Assembly (NCBI GenBank): GCA_003999685.1
Contig: CP021224.1
Location: forward strand, 2,170,001 to 2,234,000
DNA length: 64,000 nt
Origin: Taiwanofungus camphoratus
Lineage: Eukaryota > Basidiomycota > Agaricomycetes > Polyporales > Taiwanofungaceae
Direction of reading: 5' to 3'
The notes below the pieces were generated by a model. The model did no database searches. It was not told where the DNA came from and saw nothing but the letters and a program-made list of their open reading frames with translations. Shown here in pieces: positions 21,194 to 35,963 of the stretch. The stretch's first letter is position 1. Each line of letters begins with the position of its first letter. Made by a program: the position numbers and the translations under genes.

Positions 21194-23875
21194 CTGACAA
21201 CAATGGGTGTCATGTCAGGAATACTGCTGTCAGTAGGCACAAGGTCTCGTTGCAATTTATGTTAATGGATGGGGAGCTCTCCGTTGTAGCCTAAATGGAA
21301 TAAATATCTAGGCAGGAGCACGAAAAACGACAACAAACGAAAATGAACAGCACGCGCACTTACCTCAATTGTGAAGATCTTGTCCTTCGACTTCGAATAT
21401 CCGTAACAATAATAAATCACTCACCCTAAGATGGGACTTGAAGTCACGGCAAAGCCAATGAGGGACTCCCGGATGTGACGTGGATCTGGGATCGTCGCTG
21501 ATTAGATTGCCCCAGAGAGTGCGAGCAAACGAGTGTCAATTCCAGTTCGTACACCAACGTTCTGCAGTTTCATGCTTGAAATTAGACCAAGGACATGCAT
21601 ACGGCCCCAACTCAGTCAGTAAATTGTAGCACACTGCCACACGTGGGCATATGTAATTCAATAGACCGTTCCATTCCATTCACGTTGCGATTAGTATACA
21701 AAGATTTGAGACCAGAGGATCGAGCTTTGTGCGATGGAGAAGGCTCAATGAAATGCTCGAGATTGACCAATCAGCCTTGTATGCTCACAGACAATTGGAT
21801 GTACGACTTGAACTTGACATCAGGTTGGTTGTGGGCTGACACTCTGGGCTGCTAGCACATTCATGAACTCCAGGACATACATTTTTGCAGTTCTACTATG
21901 TCAATCAATTGTGTTTCGAGACAAAAACCGCTCATAGATAAGATAAAAGTCAGATCAGCAGTACCACGGACTCGGTCACACGGTGACACCACTGAAACTG
22001 CGGGAGGAATAAAATTCACACGGGAGACGATGGCGGACATAATTTGATCAGACGTAAAGGAAGAGTGAGCCGAGGCAAAGAACGATTTGCGACGGCTGTA
22101 CATTAGGCAAAACATGATGGAATATTCTTGTTGATAGCAACCATCGCGCGACGGCATAATCGCAAGGTATAAGAGCACGTTGTAGTCCGACGTGTTCGAG
22201 TCTCCCGTATGCCTCCATAATGCCATTTTGAAATGTTATCTAAGCTCGAAAGCCAAGAAGACAACATGGGTAGGTGTATCTTTTAACGTGAAGAGCATGA
22301 GCTGATGATGATCACGTTCTCCATAGTTTGCTGAGCGCTTCATGAGTATTTCTGAGTGAAAAGCGGCCCAAAACGACGATATATGTACATTATCGCCGTC
22401 CCGTGAGCAGCCCTCTGTGTATTCTCAGCATTGGGCACACAGGAGTGTCCCTGTGAGTATGGTGAGCTTTGAGCTCCCGCCGTTCACGCAGTCACTACAC
22501 GGGTCAAAAGCAGGGCCACCGTCACGATATCTGTAGATATCGACGTCCCGCGAGCAGGGGCAGGAGGCATAGCGCGGGGCAGATTTTGTGTTTCCAACTC
22601 TGAGGAGCGTGCCTGTAAGCACAGCGGTCCTCACAAGCTTCGAGCTCTCATACAGTGATCCTCGCAGTGATCCTCGCGAGCTTCGAGCTCCCATGCAGTC
22701 ATCGAGCATGCACCAGCCCTATGTCTACGACGTGGGTGAAATTAAGGCCGCCATTACAAAAATCTACATATATCGACGTCCCGCGAGCAGGGGTAGAAGA
22801 CCATCTCAAAGACATATTTTTTTCGTCCCGTGAGCAGGAGCGAGAGGTCATAGCGGGCGGCATCATCCCGTTTGCTTGTGAGCATCACAGTTCTCACAAG
22901 GCTCAAGTTCTCATTGGGTGAGTGGTTCGGATCTCAACCGTTGCGCAATTGTGCTCACGCAACCTCCAAAAAACGACGCTCTGTTGTTCAAAACAACAGC
23001 GCACCACCAGCAGTACTTACAAGGCCTCGAAATGGCGTATCACCGCAATAAAAAAAAAAAAAGGGCTGACGTACAAGGCCTTTTCCTACCCTGTAAATGG
23101 CATCTTTCTGTGGAAAACGAGGCTGCGGTGAGGTATGAGCTAAACGGAGTACCAACTTGAACCACTTCACCGGAAGGGTGAGTGATCCGATTCTATCATT
23201 GTGCGCGAAGTGCACTAACTGTGATTTGAAGCGGCACTTACACAACCTCCAAACGAGTACATCACCGGCACAGGACGTCGAACTGGCGTTCTGCTGCGAA
23301 AAACCGAGCCGACGAACGAGGCAGCAGGCCCTATTCCGATGCCTGTTCTGCCGTCGTATCAGCACCCACCGGTGAGTGATTGCGATCCCAACCAACCATG
23401 ATTGAGGGCAGTACTTACGAGAGCGTGCCACGGGACCCTTGCTGCGAAACACGAGAGCGTGCCAACCCTGCGCTGGGGTTTCAGCCGTTGCGCGTTATCC
23501 ATGCCAAGGGGGGGGCCACCTACTGACGAGAAATCCTATCGAGGACGTCTGCGGGTGAGTGATTCCGACCTCCACCGTGATTCAGGGCAGTACTTATGTG
23601 AGAGCGCACCACAGGACCTTTGCTGCGAAAAACGAGAGCGCACTAACCCCATGCTAGGGTTTCAGCTGTCTTTTCTGCGGAGCGAATGAGGGCTTGGGCC
23701 ATCGCGCTGACTTACCCGTGGGGGCACATCATCTTGTCCCTGTGAAAAGGGGAAACCACGTGAGTGAACGGAGCAAAGACTGCTGTGGACTTACCTAGCG
23801 CTACCGGGGGCACATCGTCTTGCGTGCCCCGGAATTGATGAAAAACCGAGTGTCCCTGCGGGGAGGGAAACCATG

Positions 23876-25795
23876 TCAGTCCACATAGCCAAAAAGTGCT
23901 CTGATCTTATCTGTTTTTACCCCTAACCTCCCTGCACACCAATCCCCTTCAACGAACGTAAGCATCCACGCCCTCGCAACATGCCCTCCTCCACCTCGGC
24001 AGGCTCGCTTGTAGACGCCATACAACCAGCGCCTCCAACCATCAGCCCCAGCCCCAGCCCCAGCCCTACACCTGCGCCCTGCCCACCAGCCAACGTGGAG
24101 ACAGGCGCGCCGGCTGGGGTGGGTGGGTACAGCGAGAACGGCGATGGTGGAGCCAGCGCGGGGGATGGCAGCGCCCGCAGCGCAAGCGTGCGTGGAGGCA
24201 ACGCGAACGCGACGAGCGTCGGGGACCGCGGAGACCGTGGTGAACGAGGCGAGCGCGGGGACAAGGGCGACGTGGGCGACGGGTACAACGCCGACAGAGG
24301 CGGAGTTGCGCCAGGCCCGCTGGAGATGCCGCGCGATGAGAAGTACTCGCCCACCTCGGTGCTCTCAACCACCCTCTTGTCCTTCACCACGCCGCCTGCG
24401 CGAAATAGCCTCCGCCGGGCGACCGCACGCGGATTTGCTCGTCCCCGGCATTGGTGAGAGCAGGCGTGTCGCTCTCGGGCTCTGACGCGACGTCCGTATC
24501 TGTCGTGTCCGTCGACATGTCCGTCTCGGTGTCTGGCTCGGGGTTCTGGTTCCGTGTCACTGGGAGATGCGGAGGGGCCGGAGAGCTGGGCGTGTGCAAG
24601 GGCGAGGACGGAGTTGTTGGAGGAGACATGGGGATGGTCGAGTGCGAGGCAGCCCTCTGGCATGGTCAGCCGCTGACTCTCACACGGCTCCCCAGCACCA
24701 GGCACCAGCTCGCCAGCCTCGGGCGCGTCCATGAGCCGGACGAACATCATGTTGAGCCGCTGCTTAGGCGGGGGGGCAGGCATGGACTGCGGCTCGGGGA
24801 GGCGTGGGGGTGTCTCCTGCACTGGAAGCAGCGGCAGGAATGCGAATGTACGCGACAGGCGCGACGGCGTGAGTGTCGGCGTCGGGGGAGATGGCGGAGT
24901 GGCGTCGGTGGACGAGCCGGACGGTGTGCGGACGTGAATCTCCGGGATGGGAGCCGAGTCGGTGATGGTGCGAGCGAAGTAGCGGCCATATCGGGCTGCA
25001 ATGGCGGAGAACGCGGAGGAGACGGCTCCGGCTCCGGCTCCGGCTCAGAGGGAGTGTCAAGCAGAGGCAGGAGACGGATGGGGACGGCGTCGAGGTACGG
25101 CAGGATGGCCGGATCGACCGCTTCGGGGTCTGCCCGACGATTCTTCCAGCGCGCGGGCGTGTGCGACGGCTGTGTGGCGAAGCGCGAGTACGGGAACGAC
25201 GGCGGGTGGCTGGGGGATGGGTCTGGAGGGGCCGGTGGAAGAGACGTCGTGAATGGCTGGCGTGGCGTGGGGCAGGGAGCCGTGCGGGGAAGACACAGCC
25301 GCAGCTGCTTGAGCTCGAGAACGTCCCTGTAGAGCGACAAGGCGTTAGCGTCCAGCATTAACATTAAGTAACGGCGGAGAAACGGGGACCCTCCGCCAGT
25401 GGGATCAGGCACAACCGATGCAGCGCAGGAACACTGGCTGACAACGGTCATCCATGACGTCGTCCGAGCCCTTGCCCGATTAGGCAACTCTCCCAGTCCT
25501 GCGCGCACACGACTGCGCCCGAACGCTGCGAGACAAAAAAAAAAAGGCACACGCACTGGTAAGACAGCCTCGGCGTTACCGGCGCAGGCGAGCGATCCCA
25601 CTCGTCTGCCTCGTGCACCTCCTCCAGCGCCTCCTCCTCGCAGAACGACACCCGCTTCTGCATCCCCATCCCCTCCCGTCCTGGTGGCGGTGGACTGGGC
25701 GACCCCCGCCCGCACTCGGACCCACTCGGCGTCGACGCTTCGCTCACGTCCGGCGTCAGCGGCGGGGTCGTCTTGAGGCAGCTCTTCCGCGGCAT
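23876..25795 (-). CDS. Ser/Pro-rich PP1-docking-type protein, copy 3 (several frameshifts)
   Basis: Same gene. The N-terminal exon and the SCLK and KRVSF motifs are intact. At least seven one-base length changes fall in exon 2 and break the frame, for example near 23,867, 23,966, 24,392, 24,541, 24,572, 24,653 and 24,950. It is either a pseudogene or, more likely, an unpolished consensus. Confidence 0.65.
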
Positions 25796-26147
25796 CTCGG
25801 CGTGTTCGACGCTAGCTGGCAGGTTGGTCGAGTGGAAGCGCCAGCGTGTGGTGGGTAGAGTGACGGGAGGGCAGGAGAGGGCCAGTCGTAGAGTCGCCTT
25901 GTAATGTAGAAAGCAGCTGTCTCACCGAAAGGGGCCCCGCCGGAAGCAATGCTGCCAAATTATTGGCCTGCCCAGTCACGTGACAGGCCGTCCTTTATCG
26001 CGCAGGAAGGATCCGGGATGAGAGAGCGCCCGCCCGCCACACCGCCGCCCGCTCGCCGCGCGTGACGAGCGCAGGGCCCTAAGACTCTTTGGTGCTGTGT
26101 CTACGACTCTGCTGGTGCCCTGCCGACGCTTGCACGACGAGCGCAAC

Positions 26148-27067
26148 ATGCTCAACGACTTTCCAGCTGCTGCTCGGGCGTCGATCGACTCGATCTCAAT
26201 GGACGCGCGATATTCGCGGTATGACTGCCCGGCACTTCGCACGCTCAGCGCGCTCTCTGCCAGGACCCTCTCGAGGCGCAACCGCTCTCTCCTCTCGTTC
26301 GCATCTCGAGCCGCCCAGCCGCTCACTCAGTATTCCGACAGCTTGGAGTCCAGTCTGGTAGACGAGACGAGCGCCGAGACTGGGGTGGCAGGTGCGCTTT
26401 CCTCGATCCACCACCGGCATCCTGGGCTACAGTGCCCGCTGTCCGTGTCGATTTCCGCATACGCTGCGCTTGGTGCGCCCGTGCCATCTCTTCCACGCTG
26501 ACGTTCGTATGCACGTGCCGTGTGTGCGCTGTTTCCGATGCCCGTACAACTCATGCTCCGAGCGTAGCATGCGCGCGGTGCGTGAGTTCCACCATGCAGG
26601 GCGCGCGCGCTTGCGCCTGTCTTCTCTCTCCCAGGCTTGTGCTGGTCGGTCGGTCCACTGCACCCTCTGAGCGCCGTGAGCACTCGCCACTCATCACCGG
26701 GGGCGTGTTGCTGCGCTGCGCTCACAGCGCCTCCGCCGATCTCCTCGCTCTCAACGTTCTGGCACTGGCCGCGCCAACGCGCCAGATCCACAATACGACT
26801 CGGACTGCCCTCGGCCCCTTGCCGTTCCCATCCCCCCACTTCTCACACTCGATCTCCTCTCCGTTTCGCGGAACTCACTCATCTCGCGTGCGCACTCGGG
26901 TCGTCGAGAAGCTGCCAGGCACCCAACGCGACCGGAACGAACATGCGCGCAGCGCCTCGAGATGCTCGCGCACGCCCCAGGACTCGGGTGCGTATTCAGA
27001 CCGTCTTCTGGAGCCTTGGGTCTGGACAACGACGCTCGCAGGGCGGCGGGATGGGCTTTACTGGTAA
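26148..27067 (+). CDS. Candidate plus-strand gene, copy 3/4 junction
   Basis: Repeats the exon pattern seen at 8377-9296 without visible change. It lies in a clean stretch even though most of copy 3 is disturbed. Confidence 0.33.
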
Positions 27068-29589
27068 GCGTCCTCTTCCATATCGAGTGCTGACAGTGCC
27101 CCGCCCACAGACCATTTCATCCCGTCATCCACGGCTCGCGACTGGCAACCACCTCACACCGAGCACGTTCGCGAACTGCGCGCGCGCGCGCTTCGCCTCG
27201 CATCACCCTCGACTCCCGCGCGCAGACGATTTCCGGCCTCGCGCAGAGGTATCCGCCTGCGCCTTTCTGGCATGCCGATGACGAGGGGCAGTTGATGCGA
27301 ATGCCCGGCATGACACGGCCGTGGTTGGGTGTGTGCCGCTAGGTACGTAACGTCGGTCTTGCTTTCCCTCGGCTCGCTAGGCCTCGCTCTTGGCCGATTT
27401 TGACGGTGAGGACTCGTACAGCCGTCTCCGCCGCCCGCGAGGCACTCGTACTGGCCGTACCGACGCTGCCCGCAGCTGGTCCCCGCTCGCCGTTCCACGT
27501 GCGTTTGGCCAGTTGCCTAGCAGCGGCCATCCAGCCTGCTCGCGGACTCGATTCGCTTGCGCACAGGGCAGGGTCGAGCTCGTCGCGGTTTCCCATATAC
27601 AGCCATGGGGAAGCTGCATAGCCGACGCTGCGCGCTGTATGAGCGGCGAGCACCTCGGCGTGCTCGAGGATTGGGGGGCGGACGGGGATGCGTCTTTCCT
27701 CCCCGAATCTCGGCGCTGAACGCGGCGCGAGTGCCGCAACGCACCGCACCGCACCGCACCACGACCGAAAGTGTAACTACGGTACGGTACTCGGTTATTC
27801 TTAATAATACTGCCCCCGCCTCCTCCACGCTTTTGTGCCCGCCCTGCCAACGGGGCCACTCACGCCACGAGCCCGATGTCTGGGACGTTCTGAACGGCAG
27901 TGTGAGTTTAGCGGCGGACCAACTCAAACGAACCGGTACGTACCTGTGATGCGCGAAGGGGAGAGATATAACGCGATGAAGGGCGAGCGGTCGATGGTGC
28001 TGGTGCCCTCGCCACCGTGACGATCATGCGACGGCGAGCGCAGTCAAGCCACTCGACCGCATCACGAACGGGGGGGAGCATGGTGGAGGAGCGCTGCAGG
28101 TAGGTAGCAGGCATGTCAGTACATAGATTGGCGGAAATATAGGTACGTTCCCTACCTCATTCATCGACGGTGAACGGCGTGCCTTCACGAGTGGGGCATT
28201 GTGAATGCCCAGCGTGACGATATGGCCGTGGTTGGATGTGCCACTGGGTACGCAACGTCAGCCTTGCTTCCACTCGGCTCTGGCTTGCTGAGCCCTGCTC
28301 CTAGCCGATTTCCACGCACACAGCCGTCTCCAACCACTGTCTCCGACACACTCATGCTGGCCATACCGACGCTACCGGAGCTGGTCCCCGCTCGCCGTTG
28401 CCTAGCAGCGGCTATCCTGCCTGCTCGGCGACTCGATTCGCCTGCGAAACAGCGTAGAGTCGAGCTTGTCGCGGTATCCCACTCAGCCAAGGGGAAGCTG
28501 CATAGCCGATGCGAGCACCTCAGTGCGCTCGAGGAATGGGGATGGACGGGTTCACCATGCCCGTCTCTCCTCCCCAAATCTCAGCGCTGGGTCCCAGCTA
28601 GCCGAGAACGAACGGGCTGCGAGCGCCGCAACGCACCGCCAGCGCACACGACCACGTCCAAGAGCGTAACTACGGTACGGTAATCCAACATCTTTATAAT
28701 ACTGCCGCTGCCTCCTCCTTGTCCCTCCACGCTTTTGCGCCCGCCCTACCAACGGCCAGCGGAGCTATGAGCGCGATGTCTGAATTCAGCGGCGGGCCAA
28801 CTCAACCGAACCGGTACGTACATGTGATGCCCGAAGCAGAGAGATGAAGCGATGGAGAGCGAGGCAAAGGGTGAGCGGTCAATGGCGCTGGCACCCTCAC
28901 GAATGTGCACAGATGTTCACGGACAGCGAGCGCAGTCAAACGACTTGACCGCATCGTGAACGGGGCATGGTGAGGCACCAGAGGTAGGCAGCAGGCACGT
29001 CAGCACGTAGATCGACGGAAATCAAGGTATGTTCCCTACCTATCTTCGACGGTGAACGGCGTGCGAAGCGCATGGTGGCGGAAGTGTTGGCATCATCGAG
29101 GTAAGCCTGATCGAGAAAAGAGAGGGAAACCACGGAGACTGAAAAGGTAACGGGAGGAAGAGAGAGAACAGCAGCGAGAACACCCACCGATTTATACCCC
29201 CAATCCTCCGCCTCGTCCCCAGTCTGCTGACCCAACCCTCCATCATCCGCGCATCAATCAGGCGAAATGAATATCCACCGAGGCTACGCGAGAACGGAGG
29301 CGAGAGACGAGAGACGAGAAACGCCGCCCGTCTCACATTCGCTTGCGCAGCGTTCCTGCATGGCTCTCGTAATCCCGCCAGAGGCTACACGGGCGGTGCC
29401 CCAGCGATGGTGAGCTGTCCATGCTTGGGTTGGCACTTGCAGGGATGACGGGTGGAAGTGACTGCTGCATTCTGTAGCGTCAGCGTCGGAAGGGGCAACG
29501 GAGAATGGGGTGCGGGAAGGACACACGGGAGACGAGAATTTGCATGTACGTACCCGATCAGACCAAGCGCAATCGCTAGCGAACCTTCG

Positions 29590-30074
29590 CTACAAGCGAA
29601 ATGAGTGGAAGATGTTTCCTCCCGCTGGAATTTGTCCAATTATGGAGAAACACACCATATCTGTGAAATGAGCACTGCGAGATGAGAGTTCACGCACCCG
29701 GAAGGAGAGATGAGTGCATCCATACTCACACAGTCGAGATTCCAAAAAGGCTGGAAGCTTCATCCAGGTCTGCAACGACAAACCTTCCGGTGCAGTACAG
29801 AGAACTGCGCCACGCCACTGGCACTGCCTGAAGGATGTTCCAGTGGTGCAGGATCTATGAAAGGGTAAGAATAGCTGAACACTTTGGCGAGGATACATCA
29901 CGCAAAAGTAACGTACCGTTGCGAGCGCGAACCTTCGCGTACCTCAGCGGTGGCTATTACGGCGTGGAAGTTTGTATTTTGAAAATACGAAATGACGCGG
30001 CTGGGTAAATTCGCCCGTATCTCGGAATCTTTGTGACAGTGATGATGAGTACACGGAGCTCACAAAGGAACAAC
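29590..30074 (-). CDS. Spliced minus-strand candidate gene, copy 4
   Basis: Same locus as at 2941-3426, with one-base changes near 29,854, 29,878 and 29,962 that disturb the middle and first exons. Confidence 0.34.
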
Positions 30075-32753
30075 CTGACAACAATGGGTGTCATGTCAGG
30101 AATACTGCTGTCAGTAGGCACAAGGTCTCGTTGCAATTTATGTTAATGGATGGGGAGCTCTCCGTTGTAGCCTAAATGGAATAAATATCTAGGCAGGAGC
30201 ACGAAAAACGACAACAAACGAAAATGAACAGCACGCGCACTTACCTCAATTGTGAAGATCTTGTCCTTCGACTTCGAATATCCGTAACAATAATAAATCA
30301 CTCACCCTAAGATGGGACTTGAAGTCACGGCAAAGCCAATGAGGGACTCCCGGATGTGACGTGGATCTGGGATCGTCGCTGATTAGATTGCCCCAGAGAG
30401 TGCGAGCAAACGAGTGTCAATTCCAGTTCGTACACCAACGTTCTGCAGTTTCATGCTTGAAATTAGACCAAGGACATGCATACGGCCCCAACTCAGTCAG
30501 TAAATTGTAGCACACTGCACACGTGGGCATATGTAATCAATAGACCGTTCCATTCCATTCACGTTGCGATTAGTATACAAAGATTTGAGACCAGAGGATC
30601 GAGCTTTGTGCGATGGAGAAGGCTCAATGAAATGCTCGAGATTGACCAATCAGCCTTGTATGCTCACAGACAATTGGATGTACGACTTGAACTTGACATC
30701 AGGTTGGTTGTGGGCTGACACTCTGGGCTGCTAGCACATTCATGAACTCCAGGACATACATTTTTGCAGTTCTACTATGTCAATCAATTGTGTTTCGAGA
30801 CAAAAACCGCTCATAGATAAGATAAAAGTCAGATCAGCAGTACCACGGACTCGGTCACACGGTGACACCACTGAAACTGCGGGAGGAATAAAATTCACAC
30901 GGGAGACGATGGCGGACATAATTTGATCAGACGTAAAGGAAGAGTGAGCCGAGGCAAAGAACGATTTGCGACGGCTGTACATTAGGCAAAACATGATGGA
31001 TATTCTTGTTGATAGCAACCATCGCGCGACGGCATAATCGCAAGGTATAAGAGCACGTTGTAGTCCGACGTGTTCGAGTCTCCCGTATGCTCCATAATGC
31101 CATTTTTGAAATGTTATCTAAGCTCGAAAGCCAAGAAGACAACATGGGTAGGTGTATCTTTTAACGTGAAGAGCATGAGCTGATGATGATCACGTTCTCC
31201 ATAGTTTGCTGAGCGCTTCATGAGTATTTCTGAGTGAAAAGCGGCCAAAACGACGATATATGTACATATCGCCGTCCCGTGAGCAGCCCTCTGTGTATTC
31301 TCAGCATTGGGCACACAGGAGTGTCCCTGTGAGTATGGTGAGCTTTGAGCTCCCGCCGGTTCACGCAGTCACTACACGGGTCAAAAGCAGGGCCACCGTC
31401 ACGATATCTGTAGATATCGACGTCCGCGAGCAGGGGCAGGAGGCATAGCGCGGGGCAGATTTTGTGTTTCCAACTCTGAGGAGCGTGCCTGTAAGCACAG
31501 CGGTCCTCACAAGCTTCGAGCTCTCATACAGTGATCCTCGCAGTGATCCTCGCGAGCTTCGAGCTCCCATGCAGTCATCGAGCATGCACCAGCCCTATGT
31601 CTACGACGTGGGTGAAATTAAGGCCGCCATTACAAAATCTACATATATCGACGTCCCGCGAGCAGGGGTAGAAGACCATCTCAAAGACATATTTTTTTCG
31701 TCCCGTGAGCAGGAGCGAGAGGTCATAGCGGGCGGCATCATCCCGTTTGCTTGTGAGCATACACAGTTCTCACAAGGCTCAAGTTCTCATTGGGTGAGTG
31801 GTTCGGGATCTCAACCGTTGCGCAATTGTGCTCACGCAACCTCCAAAAACGACGCTCTGTTGTTCAAAACAACAGCGCACCACCAGCAGTACTTACAAGG
31901 CCTCGAAATGGCGTATCACCGCAATAAAAAAAAAAAGGGCTGACGTACAAGGCCTTTCCTACCCTGTAAATGGCATCTTTCTGTGGAAAACGAGGCTGCG
32001 GTGAGGTATGAGCTAACGGAGTACCAACTTGAACCACTTCACCGGAAGGGTGAGTGATTCCGATTCTATCATTGTGCGCGAAGTGCACTAACTGTGATTT
32101 GAAGCGGCACTTACACAACCTCCAAACGAGTACATCACCGGCACAGGACGTCGAACTGGCGTTCTGCTGCGAAAAAACCGAGCCGACGAACGAGGCAGCA
32201 GGCCCTATTCCGATGCCTGTTCTGCCGTCGTATCAGCACCCCACCGGTGAGTGATTGCGATCCCAACCAACCATGATTGAGGGCAGTACTTACGAGAGCG
32301 TGCCACGGGACCCTTGCTGCGAAACACGAGAGCGTGCCAACCCTGCGCTGGGGTTTCAGCCGTTGCGCGTTATCCATGCCAAGGGGGGGGCCACCTACTG
32401 ACGAGAAATCCTATCGAGGACGTCTGCGGGTGAGTGATTCCGACCTCCACCGTGATTTCAGGGCAGTACTTATGTGAGAGCGCACCACAGGACCTTTGCT
32501 GCGAAAAACGAGAGCGCACTAACCCCATGCTAGGGTTTCAGCTGTCTTTTCTGCGGAGCGAATGAGGGCTTGGGCCATCGCGCTGACTTACCCGTGGGGG
32601 CACATCATCTTGTCCCTGTGAAAAGGGGAAACCACGTGAGTGAACGGAGCCAAAGACTGCTGTGGACTTACCTAGCGCTACCGGGGGCACATCGTCTTGC
32701 GTGCCCCGGAATTGATGAAAAACCGAGTGTCCCTGCGGGGAGGGGAAACCATG

Positions 32754-34682
32754 TCAGTCCACATAGCCAAAAAGTTGCTCTGATCTTATCTGTTTTTACC
32801 CCTAACCTCCCTGCACACCAATCCCCTTCAACGAACGTAAGCATCCCACGCCCTCGCAACATGCCCTCCTCCACCTCGGCAGGCTCGCTTGTAGACGCCA
32901 TACAACCAGCGCCTCCAACCATCAGCCCCCAGCCCCAGCCCCAGCCCTACACCTGCGCCCTGCCCACCAGCCAACGTGGAGACAGGCGCGCCGGCTGGGG
33001 TGGGTGGGTACAGCGAGAACGGCGATGGTGGAGCCAGCGCGGGGGATGGCAGCGCCCGCAGCGCAAGCGTGCGTGGAGGCAACGCGAACGCGACGAGCGT
33101 CGGGGACCGCGGAGAACCGTGGTGAACGAGGCGAGCGCGGGGGACAAGGGCGACGTGGGCGACGGGTACAACGCCGACAGAGGCGGAGTTGCGCCAGGCC
33201 CGCTGGAGATGCCGCGCGATGAGAAGTACTCGCCCACCTCGGTGCTCTCAACCACCCTCTTGTCCTTCACCACGCCCGCCTGCGCGAAATAGCCTCCGCC
33301 GGGCGACCGCACGCGGATTTGCTCGTCCCCGGCATTGGTGAGAGCAGGCGTGTCGCTCTCGGGCTCTGACGCGACGTCCGTATCTGTCGTGTCCGTCGAC
33401 ATGTCCGTCTCGGTGTCTGGCTCGGGTTCTGGTTCCGTGTCACTGGGAGATGCGGAGGGGGCCGGAGAGCTGGGCGTGTGCAAGGGCGAGGACGGAGTTG
33501 TTGGAGGAGACATGGGGATGGTCGAGTGCGAGGCAGCCTCTGGCATGGTCAGCCGCTGACTCTCACACGGCTCCCCAGCACCAGGCACCAGCTCGCCAGC
33601 CTCGGGCGCGTCCATGAGCCGGACGAACATCATGTTGAGCCGCTGCTTAGGCGGGGGGGCAGGCATGGACTGCGGCTCGGGGAGGCGTGGGGGTGTCTCC
33701 TGCACTGGAAGCAGCGGCAGGAATGCGAATGTACGCGACAGGCGCGACGGGCGTGAGTGTCGGCGTCGGGGGAGATGGCGGAGTGGCGTCGGTGGACGAG
33801 CCGGACGGTGTGCGGACGTGAATCTCCGGGATGGGGAGCCGAGTCGGTGATGGTGCGAGCGAAGTAGCGGCCATATCGGGGCTGCAATGGCGGAGAACGC
33901 GGAGGAGACGGCTCCGGCTCCGGCTCCGGCTCAGAGGGAGTGTCAAGCAGAGGCAGGAGACGGATGGGGACGGCGTCGAGGTACGGCAGGATGGCCGGAT
34001 CGACCGCTTCGGGTCTGCCCGACGATTCTTCCAGCGCGCGGGCGTGTGCGACGGCTGTGTGGCGAAGCGCGAGTACGGGAACGACGGCGGGTGGCTGGGG
34101 GATGGGTCTGGAGGGCCGGTGGAAGAGACGTCGTGAATGGCTGGCGTGGCGTGGGGCAGGGAGCCGTGCGGGGAAGACACAGCCGCAGCTGCTTGAGCTC
34201 GAGAACGTCCCTGTAGAGCGGACAAGGCGTTAGCGGTCCAGCATTAACATTAAGTAACGGCGGAGAAACGGGGACCCTCCGCCAGTGGGATCAGGCACAA
34301 CCGATGCAGCGCAGGAACACTGGCTGACAACGGTCATCCCATGACGTCGTCCGAGCCCTTGCCCGATTAGGCAACTCTCCCAGTCCTGCGCGCACACGAC
34401 TGCGCCCGAACGCTGCGAGACAAAAAAAAAAAGGCACACGCACTGGTAAGACAGCCTCGGCGTTACCGGCGCAGGCGAGCGATCCCACTCGTCTGCCTCG
34501 TGCACCTCCTCCAGCGCCTCCTCCTCGCAGAACGACACCCGCTTCTGCATCCCCATCCCCTCCCGTCCTGGGGCGGTGGACTGGGCGACCCCCGCCCGCC
34601 ACTCGGACCCACTCGGCGTCGACGCTTCGCTCACGTCCGGCGTCAGCGGCGGGGTCGTCTTGAGGCAGCTCTTCCGCGGCAT
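32754..34682 (-). CDS. Ser/Pro-rich PP1-docking-type protein, copy 4 (many frameshifts)
   Basis: Same gene, in the most disturbed part of the array. One-base gains and losses also hit exon 1 near 34,572 and 34,600, so even the part between the SCLK and KRVSF motifs changes frame. The splice sites and the branch site are still recognisable. Confidence 0.6.
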
Positions 34683-35041
34683 CTCGGCGTGTTCGACGCT
34701 AGCTGGCAGGTTGGTCGAGTGGAAGCGCCAGCGTGTGGTGGGTAGAGTGACGGGGAGGGCAGGAGAGGGCCAGTCGTAGAGTCGCCTTGTAATGTAGAAA
34801 GCAGCTGTCTCACCGAAAGGGGCCCCGCCGGAAGCAATGCTGCCCAAATTATTGGGCCTGCCAGTCACGTGACAGGCCGTCCTTTATCGCGCAGGAAGGA
34901 TCCGGGATGAGAGAGGCGCCCGCCCGCCACACCGCCGCCCCGCTCGCCGCGCGTGACGAGCGCAGGGCCCTAAGACTCTTTGGTGCTGTGTCTACGACTC
35001 TGCTGGTGCCCTGCCGGACGCTTGCACGACGAGCGGCAAAC

Positions 35042-35963
35042 ATGCTCAACGACTTTCCAGCTGCTGCCGGGCGTCGATCGACTCGATCTCAATGGACGCG
35101 CGATATTCGCGGTATGACTGCCCGGCACTTCGCAACGCTCAGCGCGCTCTCTGCCAGGACCCCTCTCGAGGCGCAACCGCTCTCTCCTCTCGTTCGCATC
35201 TCGAGCCGCCAGCCGCTCACTCAGTATTCCGACAGCTTGGAGTCCAGTTCTGGTAGACGAGACGAGCGCCGAGACTGGGGTGGCAGGTGCGCTTTCCTCG
35301 ATCCACCACCGGCATCCTGGGCTACAGTGCCCGCTGTCCGTGTCGATTTCCGCATACGCTGCGCTTGGTGCGCCCGTGCCATCTCTTCCACGCTGACGTT
35401 CGTATGCACGTGCCGTGTGTGCGCTGTTTCCGATGCCCGTACAACTCATGCTCCGAGCGTAGCATGCGCGCGGTGCGTGAGTTCCACCATGCAGGGCGCG
35501 CGCGCTTGCGCCTGTCTTCTCTCTCCCAGGCTTGTGCTGGTCGGTCGGTCCACTGCACCTCTGAGCGCCGTGAGCACTCGCCACTCATCACCGGGGGGCG
35601 TGTTGCTGCGCTGCGCTCACAGCGCCTCCGCCGATCTCCTCGCTCTCAAACGTTCTGGCACTGGCCGCGCCAACGCGCCAGATCCACAATACGACTCGGA
35701 CTGCCCTCGGCCCCTTGCCGTTCCCATCCCCCCACTTCTCACACTCGATCTCCTCTCCGTTTCGCGGAACTCACTCATCTCGCGTGCGCACTCGGGTCGT
35801 CGAGAAGCTGCCAGGCACCCAACGCGACCGGAACGAACATGCGCGCAGCGCCTCGAGATGCTCGCGCACGCCCCAGGACTCGGGTGCGTATTCAGACCGT
35901 CTTCTGGAGCCTTGGGTCTGGACAACGACGCTCGCAGGGCGGCGGGATGGGCTTTACTGGTAA
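35042..35963 (+). CDS. Candidate plus-strand gene, copy 4/5 junction (frameshifted)
   Basis: Same locus, but with several one-base gains and losses between about 35,035 and 35,650, so the exons no longer join in frame. A long fused open frame (34,907-35,989) seen here is a by-product of these shifts. Confidence 0.25.

Larger units (their letters stand above)
17764..26650. repeat. Tandem array unit, copy 3 (8,887 bp)
   Basis: Same order as copy 1, with many one-base length changes between about 18,250 and 24,950. The first about 490 bases and the last about 1,700 bases match copy 1. Confidence 0.96.
26651..35545. repeat. Tandem array unit, copy 4 (8,895 bp)
   Basis: Same order as copy 1. It is the most disturbed copy: one-base gains and losses are frequent from about 28,370 and densest between about 32,900 and 35,650, just past the next boundary. 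They fall mainly in short homopolymers. Confidence 0.96.
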